Assembly: GCF_001310085.1 (NCBI RefSeq)
Contig: NZ_CP012643.1
Span: forward strand, 1,705,001 to 1,769,000
From: Rufibacter tibetensis
GTDB taxonomy: Bacteria; Bacteroidota; Bacteroidia; Cytophagales; Hymenobacteraceae
DNA length: 64,000 bases
Direction: 5' to 3'
Of the stretch, positions 35,988 through 44,353 are shown one piece after another. The number at the start of each line of letters is the position of its first letter. The first letter of the stretch is position 1. The translations under genes and the position numbers were made by a program. Under the pieces are notes generated by a model. It did not search any database, was not told where the DNA came from, and worked only from the letters and a program-made list of their open reading frames with translations.

Positions 35988-38900
35988 ATGACGCCAAAAG
36001 ATTCTGTTGCTACACCAGTAGCTAAAAATACTTCCTCCATTGCAGACGTACCTTTCATTGAAGTGTACGGCGCGCGGGAACACAACCTCAAAAACATCAG
36101 CCTGAAAATACCGCGCAACCAGTTGGTGGTGTTCACGGGCATCAGCGGCAGCGGGAAATCTTCGCTTGCGTTTGATACCATCTACGCCGAGGGGCAGCGC
36201 CGTTATATGGAGACCTTCTCGGCCTATGCCCGCTCTTTCCTGGGCGGACTGGAGCGCCCCAACGTAGACAAAATTGAGGGGCTTTCGCCGGTGATTTCCA
36301 TTGAGCAGAAAACCACCTCGCGCAACCCGCGCTCTACCGTGGGCACTATTACCGAAATCTACGACTTTCTGCGTCTGCTCTACGCCCGTACCGCCGAAGC
36401 CTTCAGCTACGTGACTGGTGAGAAGATGATGAAACAGTCTGATGACCAGATTGTGCAGCACATTATGGAGCATTTCAGCGGCAAGCGCACCATCATTTTG
36501 GCGCCGGTGGTAAAAGGCCGGAAAGGTCATTACCGCGAGCTGTTTGAACAAATCAGAAAGATGGGCTTTTTGCGCGCCCGCATTGACGGGGAGTTAGTGG
36601 AACTGACGCCCAAAATGCAGGTAGACCGTTACAAAATCCACGACATTGAGATCGTGGTTGACAAGCTTGTGCCGTCGGCTGATGACCGTTACCGGTTGTC
36701 TACCTCTATCCAGAACGCACTGCAGCACGGCAAAGGCACGGCCCTGGCCATGGATGCGGATACCAATGAAACGCAGTTCTACTCCCGTCACTTGATGGAC
36801 CCGGCCACTGGCATCGCGTATGATGATCCGGCTCCTAACACCTTCTCGTTTAACTCACCGTACGGCGCATGCCCGGTTTGTAATGGCTTGGGCGAAATTG
36901 AGGAGTTGACCGAAGAATCCATCGTGCCGGACAAGAGCGTGAGCATCAGCCGCGGCGGGATTGCGCCACTGGGCGAGTACCGTGATATCTGGATTTTCTC
37001 CCAGATTACCGCTTTACTGAAACGCCATAAAACTGCACTTACGGTTCCCATTCAAGACATTCCCGAAGAAGCTTGGAACCATTTACTGCACGGTTTTGAA
37101 GAAGAAGACCCCAAAGGCAAAAAAGAGCCGTTTGTGTTTGAGGGCGTGCTCAACTTTTTGAAGAAACAGCTGGAGTCTGACTCTGACAACGTGCGCAACT
37201 GGGTGCAGGAATACACACAACAAAGCACCTGTCCTGAGTGTGATGGGTACCGCCTGAAGAAAGAATCACTCCACTTCAAACTAGACAACAAGCACATCGG
37301 GCAACTGTCTGAAATGGACATTGCCGAACTGGCCGGTTGGGTAGCGAACCTGGAGGAACGCCTGAATGAACGTCAGAACCTGATTGCCCGCGAACTGCTG
37401 AAAGAGATCCGCAAACGGATCGGCTTCCTGGTAGACGTGGGATTGGAATACCTACACCTGCACCGCTCCGTACGGACCTTATCCGGAGGGGAAAGCCAGC
37501 GGATTCGTCTGGCTACGCAGATTGGCACTCAGTTAGTGGGCGTGTTGTACATTATGGATGAACCCAGCATCGGGTTGCACCAGCGCGACAACGAAAAACT
37601 GATCAAAGCCCTGCAGGACTTGCGCGACCTCGGTAACTCCGTGGTGGTAGTGGAGCACGACAAAGACATGATCCTGGCTGCCGACTACGTGGTGGACATT
37701 GGTCCGGGTGCTGGGGTGCACGGCGGGCAGATAGTGACTGCCGGTACGCCGAAAGAAATGATGGAAAGTGGCACCACTACCTCAGACTACCTGAGCTACC
37801 GAAGAGGAATTCCGGTGCGGAAGCAGAAACGCGAAGGCAATGGCAAGAGCCTGATTTTGCGCGGGGCTACCGGCCATAACCTCAAAGACGTAACGCTGGA
37901 ATTGCCCTTGGGTAAACTGATCTGCGTAACGGGTGTATCGGGCAGCGGTAAATCGTCACTGATTCATGACACGCTGTACCCTATCCTGAACAAGTACTTC
38001 TTCAATGCCAAGCGTGAGCCGCTTCCGTTCAAAGCCATTGAAGGCCTGGAGCATATTGACAAAGTGATTGAGGTAGACCAAAGCCCTATTGGCCGTACGC
38101 CGCGCTCTAACCCAGCTACGTACACGGGCGTGTTCACTGAAATCCGCAGCTTGTTTGCGTCTATGCCTGAGGCGAAGATTCGTGGTTACGCGGCCGGGCG
38201 TTTCTCCTTCAACGTGAAAGGCGGCCGGTGTGAGACCTGCGAGGGAGCCGGAATGCGCACCATTGAGATGAACTTCATGCCCGATGTGTACGTGCCCTGC
38301 GAGACCTGCAAAGGCAAACGTTATAACCGCGAGACGCTGGAAGTGCGCTTCAAAGGCAAATCCATTACTGATGTGTTGGACATGACCGTTGAGGCGGCTG
38401 TGGAGTTCTTTGAGCACCAGCCGCGTATTCTGCGCAAGATTCAAACCCTGAACCAGGTGGGCCTCGGCTACATCACTTTGGGTCAACAAGCTACAACCTT
38501 ATCGGGTGGTGAGGCACAGCGCGTGAAACTGGCCACGGAGCTTTCAAAGAAAGACACTGGCCGTACGCTCTACATCTTAGATGAGCCTACCACGGGTCTG
38601 CACTTTCAGGACATTCAGCACTTGTCTGACGTGTTGAATAAACTGGTAGACAAAGGCAACAGCGTGCTCATCATTGAGCACAACATGGACCTGATCAAAG
38701 TCGCCGACCACGTGATTGACATCGGGGCCGAAGGCGGAGCCAAGGGCGGGATGATTGTGGCGCAAGGGACCCCAGAGCACGTCGCAGAAATGAACTTAGG
38801 CTACACGGCCCGCTTTCTGAAAGAGGAACTGAGCACCAGCCATTATGTAGAGGCCCCGGTATTCGTCGCTGATGAACCTGAGCCTGAAGATGACATGCTG

Positions 38901-39026
38901 GAAGAAGTTGTGCCCGAGAAGAAGACCCGGGGCCGTAAGAAGAAAGAACCCGTTGAGGCTGACGCTGCTGCTCTGGCAGCGGTAAAAGAGAAAAAGACGC
39001 CGGGCCGCAAGAAGAAAATTGAATAA
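35988..39026 (+). CDS. uvrA: Excinuclease ABC subunit A with basic C-terminal tail
   Basis: 1012 residues; canonical UvrA is about 940-950. Visible are two ABC modules (Walker A GISGSGKSSLAF and GVSGSGKSSLIH; signatures LSGGESQRIRLA and LSGGEAQRVKLA), zinc-binding CPVCNGLGE...CPECDGYR and CETCEGAGM...CETCKGKRYN, and the UvrB-interacting insertion. The core ends near FLKEEL (residue 948). The last 64 residues, acidic then basic, carry TRGRKKKEP and TPGRKKKIE, resembling AT-hook DNA-binding motifs. It recognises bulky DNA lesions in nucleotide excision repair with UvrB and UvrC. The tail is unusual. uvrB and uvrC are not nearby. Confidence 0.96.
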   Translation: MTPKDSVATPVAKNTSSIADVPFIEVYGAREHNLKNISLKIPRNQLVVFTGISGSGKSSLAFDTIYAEGQRRYMETFSAYARSFLGGLERPNVDKIEGLSPVISIEQKTTSRNPRSTVGTITEIYDFLRLLYARTAEAFSYVTGEKMMKQSDDQIVQHIMEHFSGKRTIILAPVVKGRKGHYRELFEQIRKMGFLRARIDGELVELTPKMQVDRYKIHDIEIVVDKLVPSADDRYRLSTSIQNALQHGKGTALAMDADTNETQFYSRHLMDPATGIAYDDPAPNTFSFNSPYGACPVCNGLGEIEELTEESIVPDKSVSISRGGIAPLGEYRDIWIFSQITALLKRHKTALTVPIQDIPEEAWNHLLHGFEEEDPKGKKEPFVFEGVLNFLKKQLESDSDNVRNWVQEYTQQSTCPECDGYRLKKESLHFKLDNKHIGQLSEMDIAELAGWVANLEERLNERQNLIARELLKEIRKRIGFLVDVGLEYLHLHRSVRTLSGGESQRIRLATQIGTQLVGVLYIMDEPSIGLHQRDNEKLIKALQDLRDLGNSVVVVEHDKDMILAADYVVDIGPGAGVHGGQIVTAGTPKEMMESGTTTSDYLSYRRGIPVRKQKREGNGKSLILRGATGHNLKDVTLELPLGKLICVTGVSGSGKSSLIHDTLYPILNKYFFNAKREPLPFKAIEGLEHIDKVIEVDQSPIGRTPRSNPATYTGVFTEIRSLFASMPEAKIRGYAAGRFSFNVKGGRCETCEGAGMRTIEMNFMPDVYVPCETCKGKRYNRETLEVRFKGKSITDVLDMTVEAAVEFFEHQPRILRKIQTLNQVGLGYITLGQQATTLSGGEAQRVKLATELSKKDTGRTLYILDEPTTGLHFQDIQHLSDVLNKLVDKGNSVLIIEHNMDLIKVADHVIDIGAEGGAKGGMIVAQGTPEHVAEMNLGYTARFLKEELSTSHYVEAPVFVADEPEPEDDMLEEVVPEKKTRGRKKKEPVEADAAALAAVKEKKTPGRKKKIE

Positions 39027-39028
39027 CC

Positions 39029-39061
39029 GTTTAGTGCCTGTTTTCAGTAAAGCGGGTTAAA
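39029..39061. repeat. Dispersed intergenic palindrome, family 1
   Basis: Left arm GTTTAGTGCCTGTTTTC, then AG, then a right arm TAAAGCGGGTTAAAAAT that pairs loosely with it. The left arm is one of the closest matches to the family consensus, 2 bp after the uvrA stop. Confidence 0.6.
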
Positions 39062-39069
39062 AATACAGG

Positions 39070-39107
39070 AACAGAAAAGCCTTGCTCATGAGCAAGGCTT
39101 TTCTGTT
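39070..39107. terminator. uvrA terminator, perfect palindrome of 38 bp
   Basis: AACAGAAAAGCCTTGCTCA and its exact reverse complement meet at the centre without a fixed loop, followed by TTT. Bidirectional: it also faces the lipoprotein gene on the minus strand. Confidence 0.85.
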
Positions 39108-39205
39108 TTATAGGCAAGTACTACAAATAATAGTTCTTTAAGGACAGATTTTCTGTGCTCTCTTAGACGAATCTTATTGTAGAAGTAAGTAGAACCATAT
39201 GAGAC

Positions 39206-39466
39206 TTAGTGAGCTGCTTCTGCTGTGTGTGCAGTTGTATCGGCTTTCGCAGCAGGAGCTTCTGCTTTCGCTTCAGTAGTAGCTTCAGCGGTGGCGTGGG
39301 TTGTAGTAGTGTGCGTCTCAGCGGCTGTTGGAGAAGTAGTCACTACCTCTGCGTCTAACGAAGTTCCTGAACCCTTGTCATTAGGGTCTGTGGTAGAAGT
39401 GTAGGTAGAACAGGCAGCACCGGCAAACAGAGCGCAAGCCGCGAAGAATGGCATGATATGTTTCAT
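39206..39466 (-). CDS. Small Ala/Thr-rich lipoprotein
   Basis: 86 residues from MKHIMPFFAACALFAGAACS; a longer start 14 codons upstream lacks a signal-like sequence. The lipobox is GAAC. The mature part is almost only Ala, Thr, Glu, His and Lys (TTSPTAAETHTTTTHATAEA), and is probably unstructured. The signal peptide closely resembles that of the DUF4142 gene at 39647 (MKNIMPFFAAAIILTGAAC), suggesting both arose by duplication of the N-terminus or share export features. Function unknown; it is the first member of the DUF4142 block. Confidence 0.7.
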   Translation of the reverse strand: MKHIMPFFAACALFAGAACSTYTSTTDPNDKGSGTSLDAEVVTTSPTAAETHTTTTHATAEATTEAKAEAPAAKADTTAHTAEAAH

Positions 39467-39588
39467 CGTTTTTGGAAAGTTTGCCGCAAAGGTACTGAAT
39501 TCAGGCATTCAAAAAATACCTGCTCATAAGTGATTCCTTTGTGGAGATCTGTTCCTTTAAGACCAATTTTCTAAGAATGCCTTAAAAA

Positions 39589-39626
39589 CAAACTGCCCGC
39601 ACCAAAGGTTTGGCACAGGCAGTTTG
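39589..39626 (-). terminator. Terminator of the first DUF4142 gene
   Basis: CAAACTGCC and GGCAGTTTG form the base, with CCAAA/TTTGG pairing inside. Located 21 bp past the stop of the 39647 gene, with an A run before it on the plus strand. Confidence 0.65.
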
Positions 39627-39646
39627 CTTTAAATTGAAAAAGCAGA

Positions 39647-40339
39647 TTATCTGCTAATGGCTTGCGGTCTGTCTCTACCTACTTCCTCAAAGATAGGCTG
39701 CGCAGCTTTGCGGTGCGCCTGCAGGATAGGCAGGTTCTTGGCAGCAAAGGCTTTTATCTCAGCGTCTTTCCCGGTTTTAGCTTCCTGGTCAAATAGTTTG
39801 ATGTCCATCTCATGGGCTTCTACCATGTGCTGCATATAAGTCTTGTCAAACTCTAGGTCAGCTAGCTTGGAAAGCATGTCCAGGTGTTGCTGGTGCACTG
39901 GCATCAGCGTAGTGGGCAAGGTAACGCCTTTTGCTTTTGCAAGGGCTTGGAGCTCAGTATTGCTCTTGGTATGGTCTGTGACCATCATCTGCCCATACTT
40001 TTTCACTCCGGCATTCTTCCCTTTGGTGACGGCTAATTTTCCTGCGGCCACTTCCATCATGCCACTGCTAGCGGCATTCATCATAAAGAGGTGGTCAAGG
40101 TTTTGGTTAGCCGTCATGCTATCTGACTTAGCACCGGTGGCAGGGTTGTCAAATGTAGCGTTGTTGTTGACTTCCGCTACTCCCATGCTGCCAGTATTGC
40201 CGGTACCTACTTTATCGTTCTCCCCAGGAAAACCGTAGCCCGTTGCATAAGTGGCAGGGTCTGTACTTGCAGTATACGTATTACAGGCAGCGCCAGTCAG
40301 TATAATGGCAGCTGCAAAGAAGGGCATTATGTTTTTCAT
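39647..40339 (-). CDS. DUF4142 lipoprotein, copy 1
   Basis: 230 residues. Lipoprotein signal MKNIMPFFAAAIILTGAAC, then a polar linker, then the DUF4142 domain (about 85-225), predicted ferritin-like four-helix bundle: MNAASSGMMEVAAGKLAV (helix 1), YGQMMVTDHTKSNTELQAL (helix 2), MQHMVEAHEMDIKLFDQEAK (helix 3) and LPILQAHRKAAQPIFEEV (helix 4). The His, Asp and Glu residues at these helices could bind a metal or contribute to stability; the function of DUF4142 is not established, though members are often stress-induced. Separate terminators on both sides suggest single-gene transcription. Confidence 0.88.
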   Translation of the reverse strand: MKNIMPFFAAAIILTGAACNTYTASTDPATYATGYGFPGENDKVGTGNTGSMGVAEVNNNATFDNPATGAKSDSMTANQNLDHLFMMNAASSGMMEVAAGKLAVTKGKNAGVKKYGQMMVTDHTKSNTELQALAKAKGVTLPTTLMPVHQQHLDMLSKLADLEFDKTYMQHMVEAHEMDIKLFDQEAKTGKDAEIKAFAAKNLPILQAHRKAAQPIFEEVGRDRPQAISR

Positions 40340-40497
40340 AGTCTTAAACTGATCGCGTAGAACTGATTTTTAATTCTTTTTATACGGAGGGGTCTGCTAG
40401 GAGTTAGTCTCCTGTTCTTCTTCCCCTACCTACTTATGACATATTTGGTTTAACGTGGCCACAAATCTGCCTAACCAAAGCTGTTAGAGTATAAAAA

Positions 40498-40550
40498 AGA
40501 GTCTGCGTTCTGAGGATGTTTTATGAAAACAACCCCAAAACACAGACTCT
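40498..40550 (-). terminator. Terminator of the second DUF4142 gene, family-1 hairpin
   Basis: AGAGTCTG...CAGACTCT with an imperfect stem of about 25 bp; the upper stem is GTTTT-ATG-AAAAC. Shows that the family-1 motif can form the top of a terminator stem. Confidence 0.65.
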
Positions 40551-40576
40551 TGAAAGGTATTTTAAAAAGGTAGACC

Positions 40577-41446
40577 TTAGTCTACCATGTCTTCAATCTT
40601 GGTTGCCTGTTCCTGATGCGTCTTTAACATAGGCAGGGTCTTAGCAGCCAAGGCTTTCACAGAAGGAGTCTCGGCATTAGTGCTCTTCATGGTGAACATA
40701 GCAATGTCCATTTTGTGGGCAGTTTCCATAACATCCATGTAGTCCTCATCAAATGCTTTACCAGTTTTACCTTGTAGTTTATCCATCAAGGCCTGGTGAG
40801 GCGGCATAAGGGTTTTAGGCAGGGTGATCTTCATTTGAGTAGCAAGCGTCATTTGCTCTTTGCTTGCTCTGGTGTGGTGATCTACCATCATTTGGGCAAA
40901 CTTTTTCACTTCTGGGCTAGAGGCACTCTGAGTAGCCAATTTACCAGCCTGAATCTCAAACATGTTGCTGCTGGCAGCGGTCATCATGAACATGGCATCT
41001 GTCATGTTGGTCATGTCCATAGTGGTTCCGGCGGTAGCACCACCTGCTGTTGTTCCGGTGGTTCCACCACCCATTGTGCCTGTAGTACCTCCTCCGGTAG
41101 TAGTTCCAGTAGCTCCGCCGGTGGTACCAGTAGTAGTACCACCGGTTGTTCCGCCTGTGGTGCCTGTGGTACCTCCTGTAGTAGTTCCGGTTGTACCCAT
41201 TCCAGTGGTGGTGCCAGTAGTTGATCCACCTCCGGTAGTAGTACCCATTCCGCCGGTTGTAGTGCCACCAGTAGTAGTGCCACTTCCCATGGTAGTACCT
41301 CCTCCGGTAGTAGTTCCAGTTCTGGCGTTGGAAGTAGAAGTGGAGCCTGCTGTTGTTCCAGTTGTGCCGGATCCTGTATTAGTGCTGGTACATGCTGTAC
41401 CTGCAAGCATTGCTCCGGTTACAAGCATTGACATGACTTTTCTCAT
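40577..41446 (-). CDS. DUF4142 lipoprotein, copy 2, with long Gly/Thr repeat linker
   Basis: 289 residues from MRKVMSMLVTGAMLAGTAC. After the lipobox comes about 120 residues (about 20-142) made nearly only of Gly and Thr, with Ser/Met/Ala at intervals (TTGGTTGTTGGTTGG). This region is low complexity at DNA level too (repeats of GGTGGTACCACC-type triplets). The C-terminal 147 residues are a normal DUF4142 domain (AMFMMTAASSNMFEIQAGKLA, FAQMMVDHHTRASKEQ, MDVMETAHKMDIAMF, LPMLKTHQEQATKIE). The linker probably lifts the domain from the membrane or forms a flexible tether. Length variation by slipped-strand mispairing is likely. Confidence 0.85.
   Translation of the reverse strand: MRKVMSMLVTGAMLAGTACTSTNTGSGTTGTTAGSTSTSNARTGTTTGGGTTMGSGTTTGGTTTGGMGTTTGGGSTTGTTTGMGTTGTTTGGTTGTTGGTTGGTTTGTTGGATGTTTGGGTTGTMGGGTTGTTAGGATAGTTMDMTNMTDAMFMMTAASSNMFEIQAGKLATQSASSPEVKKFAQMMVDHHTRASKEQMTLATQMKITLPKTLMPPHQALMDKLQGKTGKAFDEDYMDVMETAHKMDIAMFTMKSTNAETPSVKALAAKTLPMLKTHQEQATKIEDMVD
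41021..41389. repeat. Gly/Thr-coding triplet repeat region
   Basis: A block of about 370 bp of degenerate GGT/ACC-type trinucleotides inside the copy-2 gene. It is open in several frames, which produces spurious Val/Pro-rich frames on the plus strand. Confidence 0.75.
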
Positions 41447-41570
41447 AGTGTTCTTTGTTTGTTCTAGTTTGTCCTGCCCTGTATACGCGCTAATAATGAA
41501 GCCGTTAGCAGATTTATCCCTGAACAAATACTGAATTTCATCTGTGGGTATGTGGTTAATACCTTAGACC

Positions 41571-41804
41571 CTACTCCTGCCTGCTTGTATCTTCAGAAAG
41601 CGTGTCTGAGGCCAGCGCATGGGTAGAGACAGCTCCACCCATTCCGCTGCTTCCCGCACTACTGGTAGCAGCAGAGGGGCTAGGAGTACTTTCAGACGTG
41701 GCGGTATCAGTGTCTGTGGTGGAGCGTGTACCTTCCTGGGCTTGACTACAAGCAGTAAAGACAGATAAAAGCAGCACAAGGAAAGCATATACTTTATTTC
41801 TCAT
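41571..41804 (-). CDS. Small Ser/Thr-rich lipoprotein
   Basis: 77 residues from MRNKVYAFLVLLLSVFTACS. Lipobox FTAC, then a Ser/Thr/Ala-rich stretch (TSESTPSPSAATSSAGSSG) and an acidic end. A start 32 codons upstream exists, but its extension has no signal features. It resembles the first small lipoprotein at 39206 in design but not in sequence. Lies between two DUF4142 genes on the same strand. Unknown role. Confidence 0.65.
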   Translation of the reverse strand: MRNKVYAFLVLLLSVFTACSQAQEGTRSTTDTDTATSESTPSPSAATSSAGSSGMGGAVSTHALASDTLSEDTSRQE

Positions 41805-41859
41805 ATTTTCTGGAGGCTGGTTTTTGTTTAATGGAAGCACACAATTATGGTTATAAACA

Positions 41860-41884
41860 AAAGAGCCTGCATCGCAGGCTCTTT
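41860..41884 (-). terminator. Terminator of the third DUF4142 gene
   Basis: AAAGAGCCTGC and GCAGGCTCTTT are perfect complements with a 3-nt loop, 20 bp past the stop of the 41904 gene. Confidence 0.75.
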
Positions 41885-41903
41885 CCATATGATTTGACAC
41901 TTG

Positions 41904-42566
41904 TTAATCTACCTTATCATCAAGCTTATCAGCGTGGTGTTCATGAATCCGTAACGTAGGCAAGGTTCTAATGGCAAAAGCTCTTACCGAAGTAGTGGGG
42001 GCACCATTGCTTACTACTTCAAACAGCGCAATATCCCGTTCGTGAGCCGTTTCCATTTCGTCCATGTACTTCTCATCAAACTCGCTGCCCGTTAGTTTGG
42101 AAAGTTTATCCACTATCTTCTGATGGTCCTCCAGGAGGGTGGTAGGAAGCGTCAGGTTCATACCAGAGGCAATAGTTGTCAGTTCCTGGTTTGCTTTGGT
42201 GTGGTGGTCTACCATCATTTGGGCGAACTTCTTCACCTCTGAATTAGCCGAACGATCCAAAGCCAGTTTGCCTAATTGCACTTCCATCATGCCGCTGCTG
42301 GCAGCCTCGGTTAAGAAGGTGGCTTCAGTAATAGACCGGGTTCCGTACATCATGGTACCCGCCACTGGGCCTGCAGCACTAGGGGCTACATACGCATCGG
42401 CCCTGGTAACACCGCTGGTACCCGCACCAGCGTGAGATGAAGTAACCATAGCAGCGTAGCCATCTGACGTAGGAACAGAATTGGAGGTATTGGCATCTAT
42501 CCGGCTACAAGCGGTTCCAGCTAAGGCCAAACCACAAGCTGTGATCACGTATAATATCTTTTTCAT
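41904..42566 (-). CDS. DUF4142 lipoprotein, copy 3
   Basis: 220 residues. Signal MKKILYVITACGLALAGTAC with lipobox GTAC, then a Ser/Ala-rich linker of about 55 residues and the DUF4142 domain (about 75-218): ATFLTEAASSGMMEVQLGKLAL, FAQMMVDHHTKANQEL, YMDEMETAHERDIALF and LPTLRIHEHHADKLDD. Helix motifs match copy 2 most closely (VKKFAQMMVDHHT is identical). Ferritin-like bundle predicted. Monocistronic by its own terminator. Confidence 0.88.
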   Translation of the reverse strand: MKKILYVITACGLALAGTACSRIDANTSNSVPTSDGYAAMVTSSHAGAGTSGVTRADAYVAPSAAGPVAGTMMYGTRSITEATFLTEAASSGMMEVQLGKLALDRSANSEVKKFAQMMVDHHTKANQELTTIASGMNLTLPTTLLEDHQKIVDKLSKLTGSEFDEKYMDEMETAHERDIALFEVVSNGAPTTSVRAFAIRTLPTLRIHEHHADKLDDKVD

Positions 42567-42665
42567 GGTACCTTCTTTTTAAATAGTATCTCTTCTACAT
42601 AGGCAACAGATTTTTATTAGGGATTACTTTTTTGTGATCACCGGAGATGACGCAGGTTCCTATGG

Positions 42666-43256
42666 TTATAACTGCTGCCTCTGTTGCTCTTCCAACGCAT
42701 CTTCCAGTTCTTCGGCCTGCTTAAGATGCGCGCGCAGCATAGGCAAACCTTTCGCTGCGAAGGCTTTCAACTCCATGTCTTTTCCTTTCTCCGCCATTTC
42801 CTCAAACCTGTCAAGGTTGTCTTTATGGTCCTTGACCATGGCCTCCATATAGGCTTTGTCAAAGGCCGCGCCTGTATTGGTCATGACCTTGTTGTAGGTT
42901 TCCTGATGGTCTTCGCCCAAAGCGCTAGGCACAATCAGGTTCTTAAGTTCGGCAATTTGCTTCAGCTGGGTATTGGATTGGGTATGGTGGTCCAGCATCA
43001 ACTGCCCGAACTGCCGCACCCTAGGATCATTGCCTTTACTGGAAGCCAACCGGCCTAACTCCACTTCAAACAAACCGGCACTGGCCACTTCGGCCACAAA
43101 CCAGCCAGAGTCTTCGTCCTTGCCGGTACTTTCCAGCAATTCCTCATTGTGCTTTCCGGCCGCGTCTACTGAAGTGGCTTCATTGGAAGAACCACCACAA
43201 CCAGAGACAAAAAACAGAGTGCCCGAAAGCAGTAGATAGAACAGGTGATTTTTCAT
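42666..43256 (-). CDS. DUF4142 lipoprotein, copy 4 (most divergent)
   Basis: 196 residues. Lipoprotein signal MKNHLFYLLLSGTLFFVSGC and a short acidic linker before the domain (about 50-190). The four helices are recognisable: FVAEVASAGLFEVELGRLA, FGQLMLDHHTQSNTQLKQIAE, YMEAMVKDHKDNLDRFEEM and LPMLRAHLKQAEELEDA. The third helix has DHKDNLDRF where the other copies have AHExDIxLF, so His and Asp are rearranged. It is the first gene in transcription order and no strong terminator separates it from copy 3. Confidence 0.87.
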   Translation of the reverse strand: MKNHLFYLLLSGTLFFVSGCGGSSNEATSVDAAGKHNEELLESTGKDEDSGWFVAEVASAGLFEVELGRLASSKGNDPRVRQFGQLMLDHHTQSNTQLKQIAELKNLIVPSALGEDHQETYNKVMTNTGAAFDKAYMEAMVKDHKDNLDRFEEMAEKGKDMELKAFAAKGLPMLRAHLKQAEELEDALEEQQRQQL

Positions 43257-43471
43257 AGTATAGATCTTGTACTGATGGCTTACAGGTTACCCCTGCATGT
43301 GGTTTTTTACGGTTTATGCCATTCAGGGTTAACATACACCTTACAATAATCCAAAAAACTGCGATTAGCTTGTAAAAGGAGGGCCTTTGAAGTGCTTACA
43401 ATACCAAATGCAAAGAGCGACTTTGTTGGAAAGAAAGCGGAACCGATCTTGCGGAAGGGGGTACTAAAAAG

Positions 43472-43518
43472 AGAGGCGTTTAAGTGCTGCTTTTCAAAAA
43501 CAGCTCCTAAACGCCTCT
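43472..43518. terminator. Family-1 hairpin before the PH-like gene
   Basis: Left AGAGGCGTTTAAGTGCTGCT and right AGCTCCTAAACGCCTCT pair over a stem of about 21 bp with few mismatches. The loop contains TTTTCAAAAAC. It is 30 bp past the stop of the 43548 gene. This is the best-preserved family-1 element used as a terminator. Confidence 0.65.
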
Positions 43519-43547
43519 TCTAAATTCTTGTTCTGTTACCTCTAGAT

Positions 43548-44015
43548 TTACAGGCTTACCCCTTTTTGTTTCCCTGCTTTTCTGATGACATCGCGCACAG
43601 TGTCTTCATATTCTTCAGGAATAGAGTCAAGTTCAATCTGGCCGGTTTGCCCTGAAATAAGCCGATACAGCAGTTTATCTGGCAGCACCCGCAAAAGACT
43701 GATGTTGCTCCAGGGCAAGGTAACGGGGTCCTGGTTTAAAGAAAGCTTTAGCTCCAGGTGTTCTTCGGTTACCTGTACATACGTGGTTCCGGCAGGCTTT
43801 CGGCGGCGCCAGGCTACTATCAGATAAGAGATAGCCAAAGCTAGCTGCAGCAAGGGCAGTAAATACACGCTTAAGGTTACTTCATTGGCGGTATACTGCC
43901 TGTACACGCCCAAGCCGCCCAGTACAAAAAACACCGCCGCCATGAACAGATACAGCTTTGACAAAGCAGATCCGCTCTGGTTTCCGGGTGAAAGGTTTAA
44001 AAAGAATGAGTCCAT
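43548..44015 (-). CDS. Two-helix membrane protein with PH-like domain
   Basis: 155 residues. Two hydrophobic helices at about 19-38 and 48-66 are followed by a soluble beta-rich part (TTYVQVTEEHLELKLSLN, VTLPWSNISLLRVLPDK, YRLISGQTGQIELD), which resembles bacterial PH-like domains (YcxB/bPH type). Function unknown. The start lies 6 bp after the stop of the upstream 61-residue membrane protein gene, so both form an operon. Confidence 0.7.
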   Translation of the reverse strand: MDSFFLNLSPGNQSGSALSKLYLFMAAVFFVLGGLGVYRQYTANEVTLSVYLLPLLQLALAISYLIVAWRRRKPAGTTYVQVTEEHLELKLSLNQDPVTLPWSNISLLRVLPDKLLYRLISGQTGQIELDSIPEEYEDTVRDVIRKAGKQKGVSL

Positions 44016-44021
44016 AGTTCT

Positions 44022-44207
44022 TTACTTAGAAGATTTGCTTTTCCGTTCCCGCAAGACCATGATGATCTTCAACACCACAAACATCATAAACCCCAGGAAC
44101 GCAAAAAGGGGAATCAGGATATTTGGGTCCTCCAAGCGCCACATCAAGATCAGGAACGAGATGGTGAGCATGCAATTAAGCAACAAAGCAGAATAACGTG
44201 ATGCCAT
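44022..44207 (-). CDS. Small two-helix membrane protein
   Basis: 61 residues, two hydrophobic segments (about 8-24 and 30-50) and a basic end RERKSKSSK. Located 6 bp before the PH-like gene, probably translated with it. No named family recognised. Confidence 0.6.
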   Translation of the reverse strand: MASRYSALLLNCMLTISFLILMWRLEDPNILIPLFAFLGFMMFVVLKIIMVLRERKSKSSK

Positions 44208-44353
44208 GTAATGAAAGCAAATGGGTAATGCCTAAAGATACAAAGTTGTCCCCAGTACTCCATCCTGCCTCTGTTTCTTAGCCGCTTTTTTGAAACGATG
44301 CTGGGAACGGAATAGTGCCGCTTTCAACTAGAATCAAAGGTTGCACAGGGGCT

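Noticed and set aside
40796-41224. Plus-strand frame of 142 codons rich in Cys, Ser and Gly
   Set aside because: Another frame of the same triplet repeat; composition is an artefact of low complexity.
40962-41534. Plus-strand frame of 190 codons rich in Val and Pro, opposite DUF4142 copy 2
   Set aside because: It is the complement of the Gly/Thr triplet repeat (GGT/ACC read as Val/Pro) and has no signal, domain or neighbour logic. The minus-strand gene explains the open frame.
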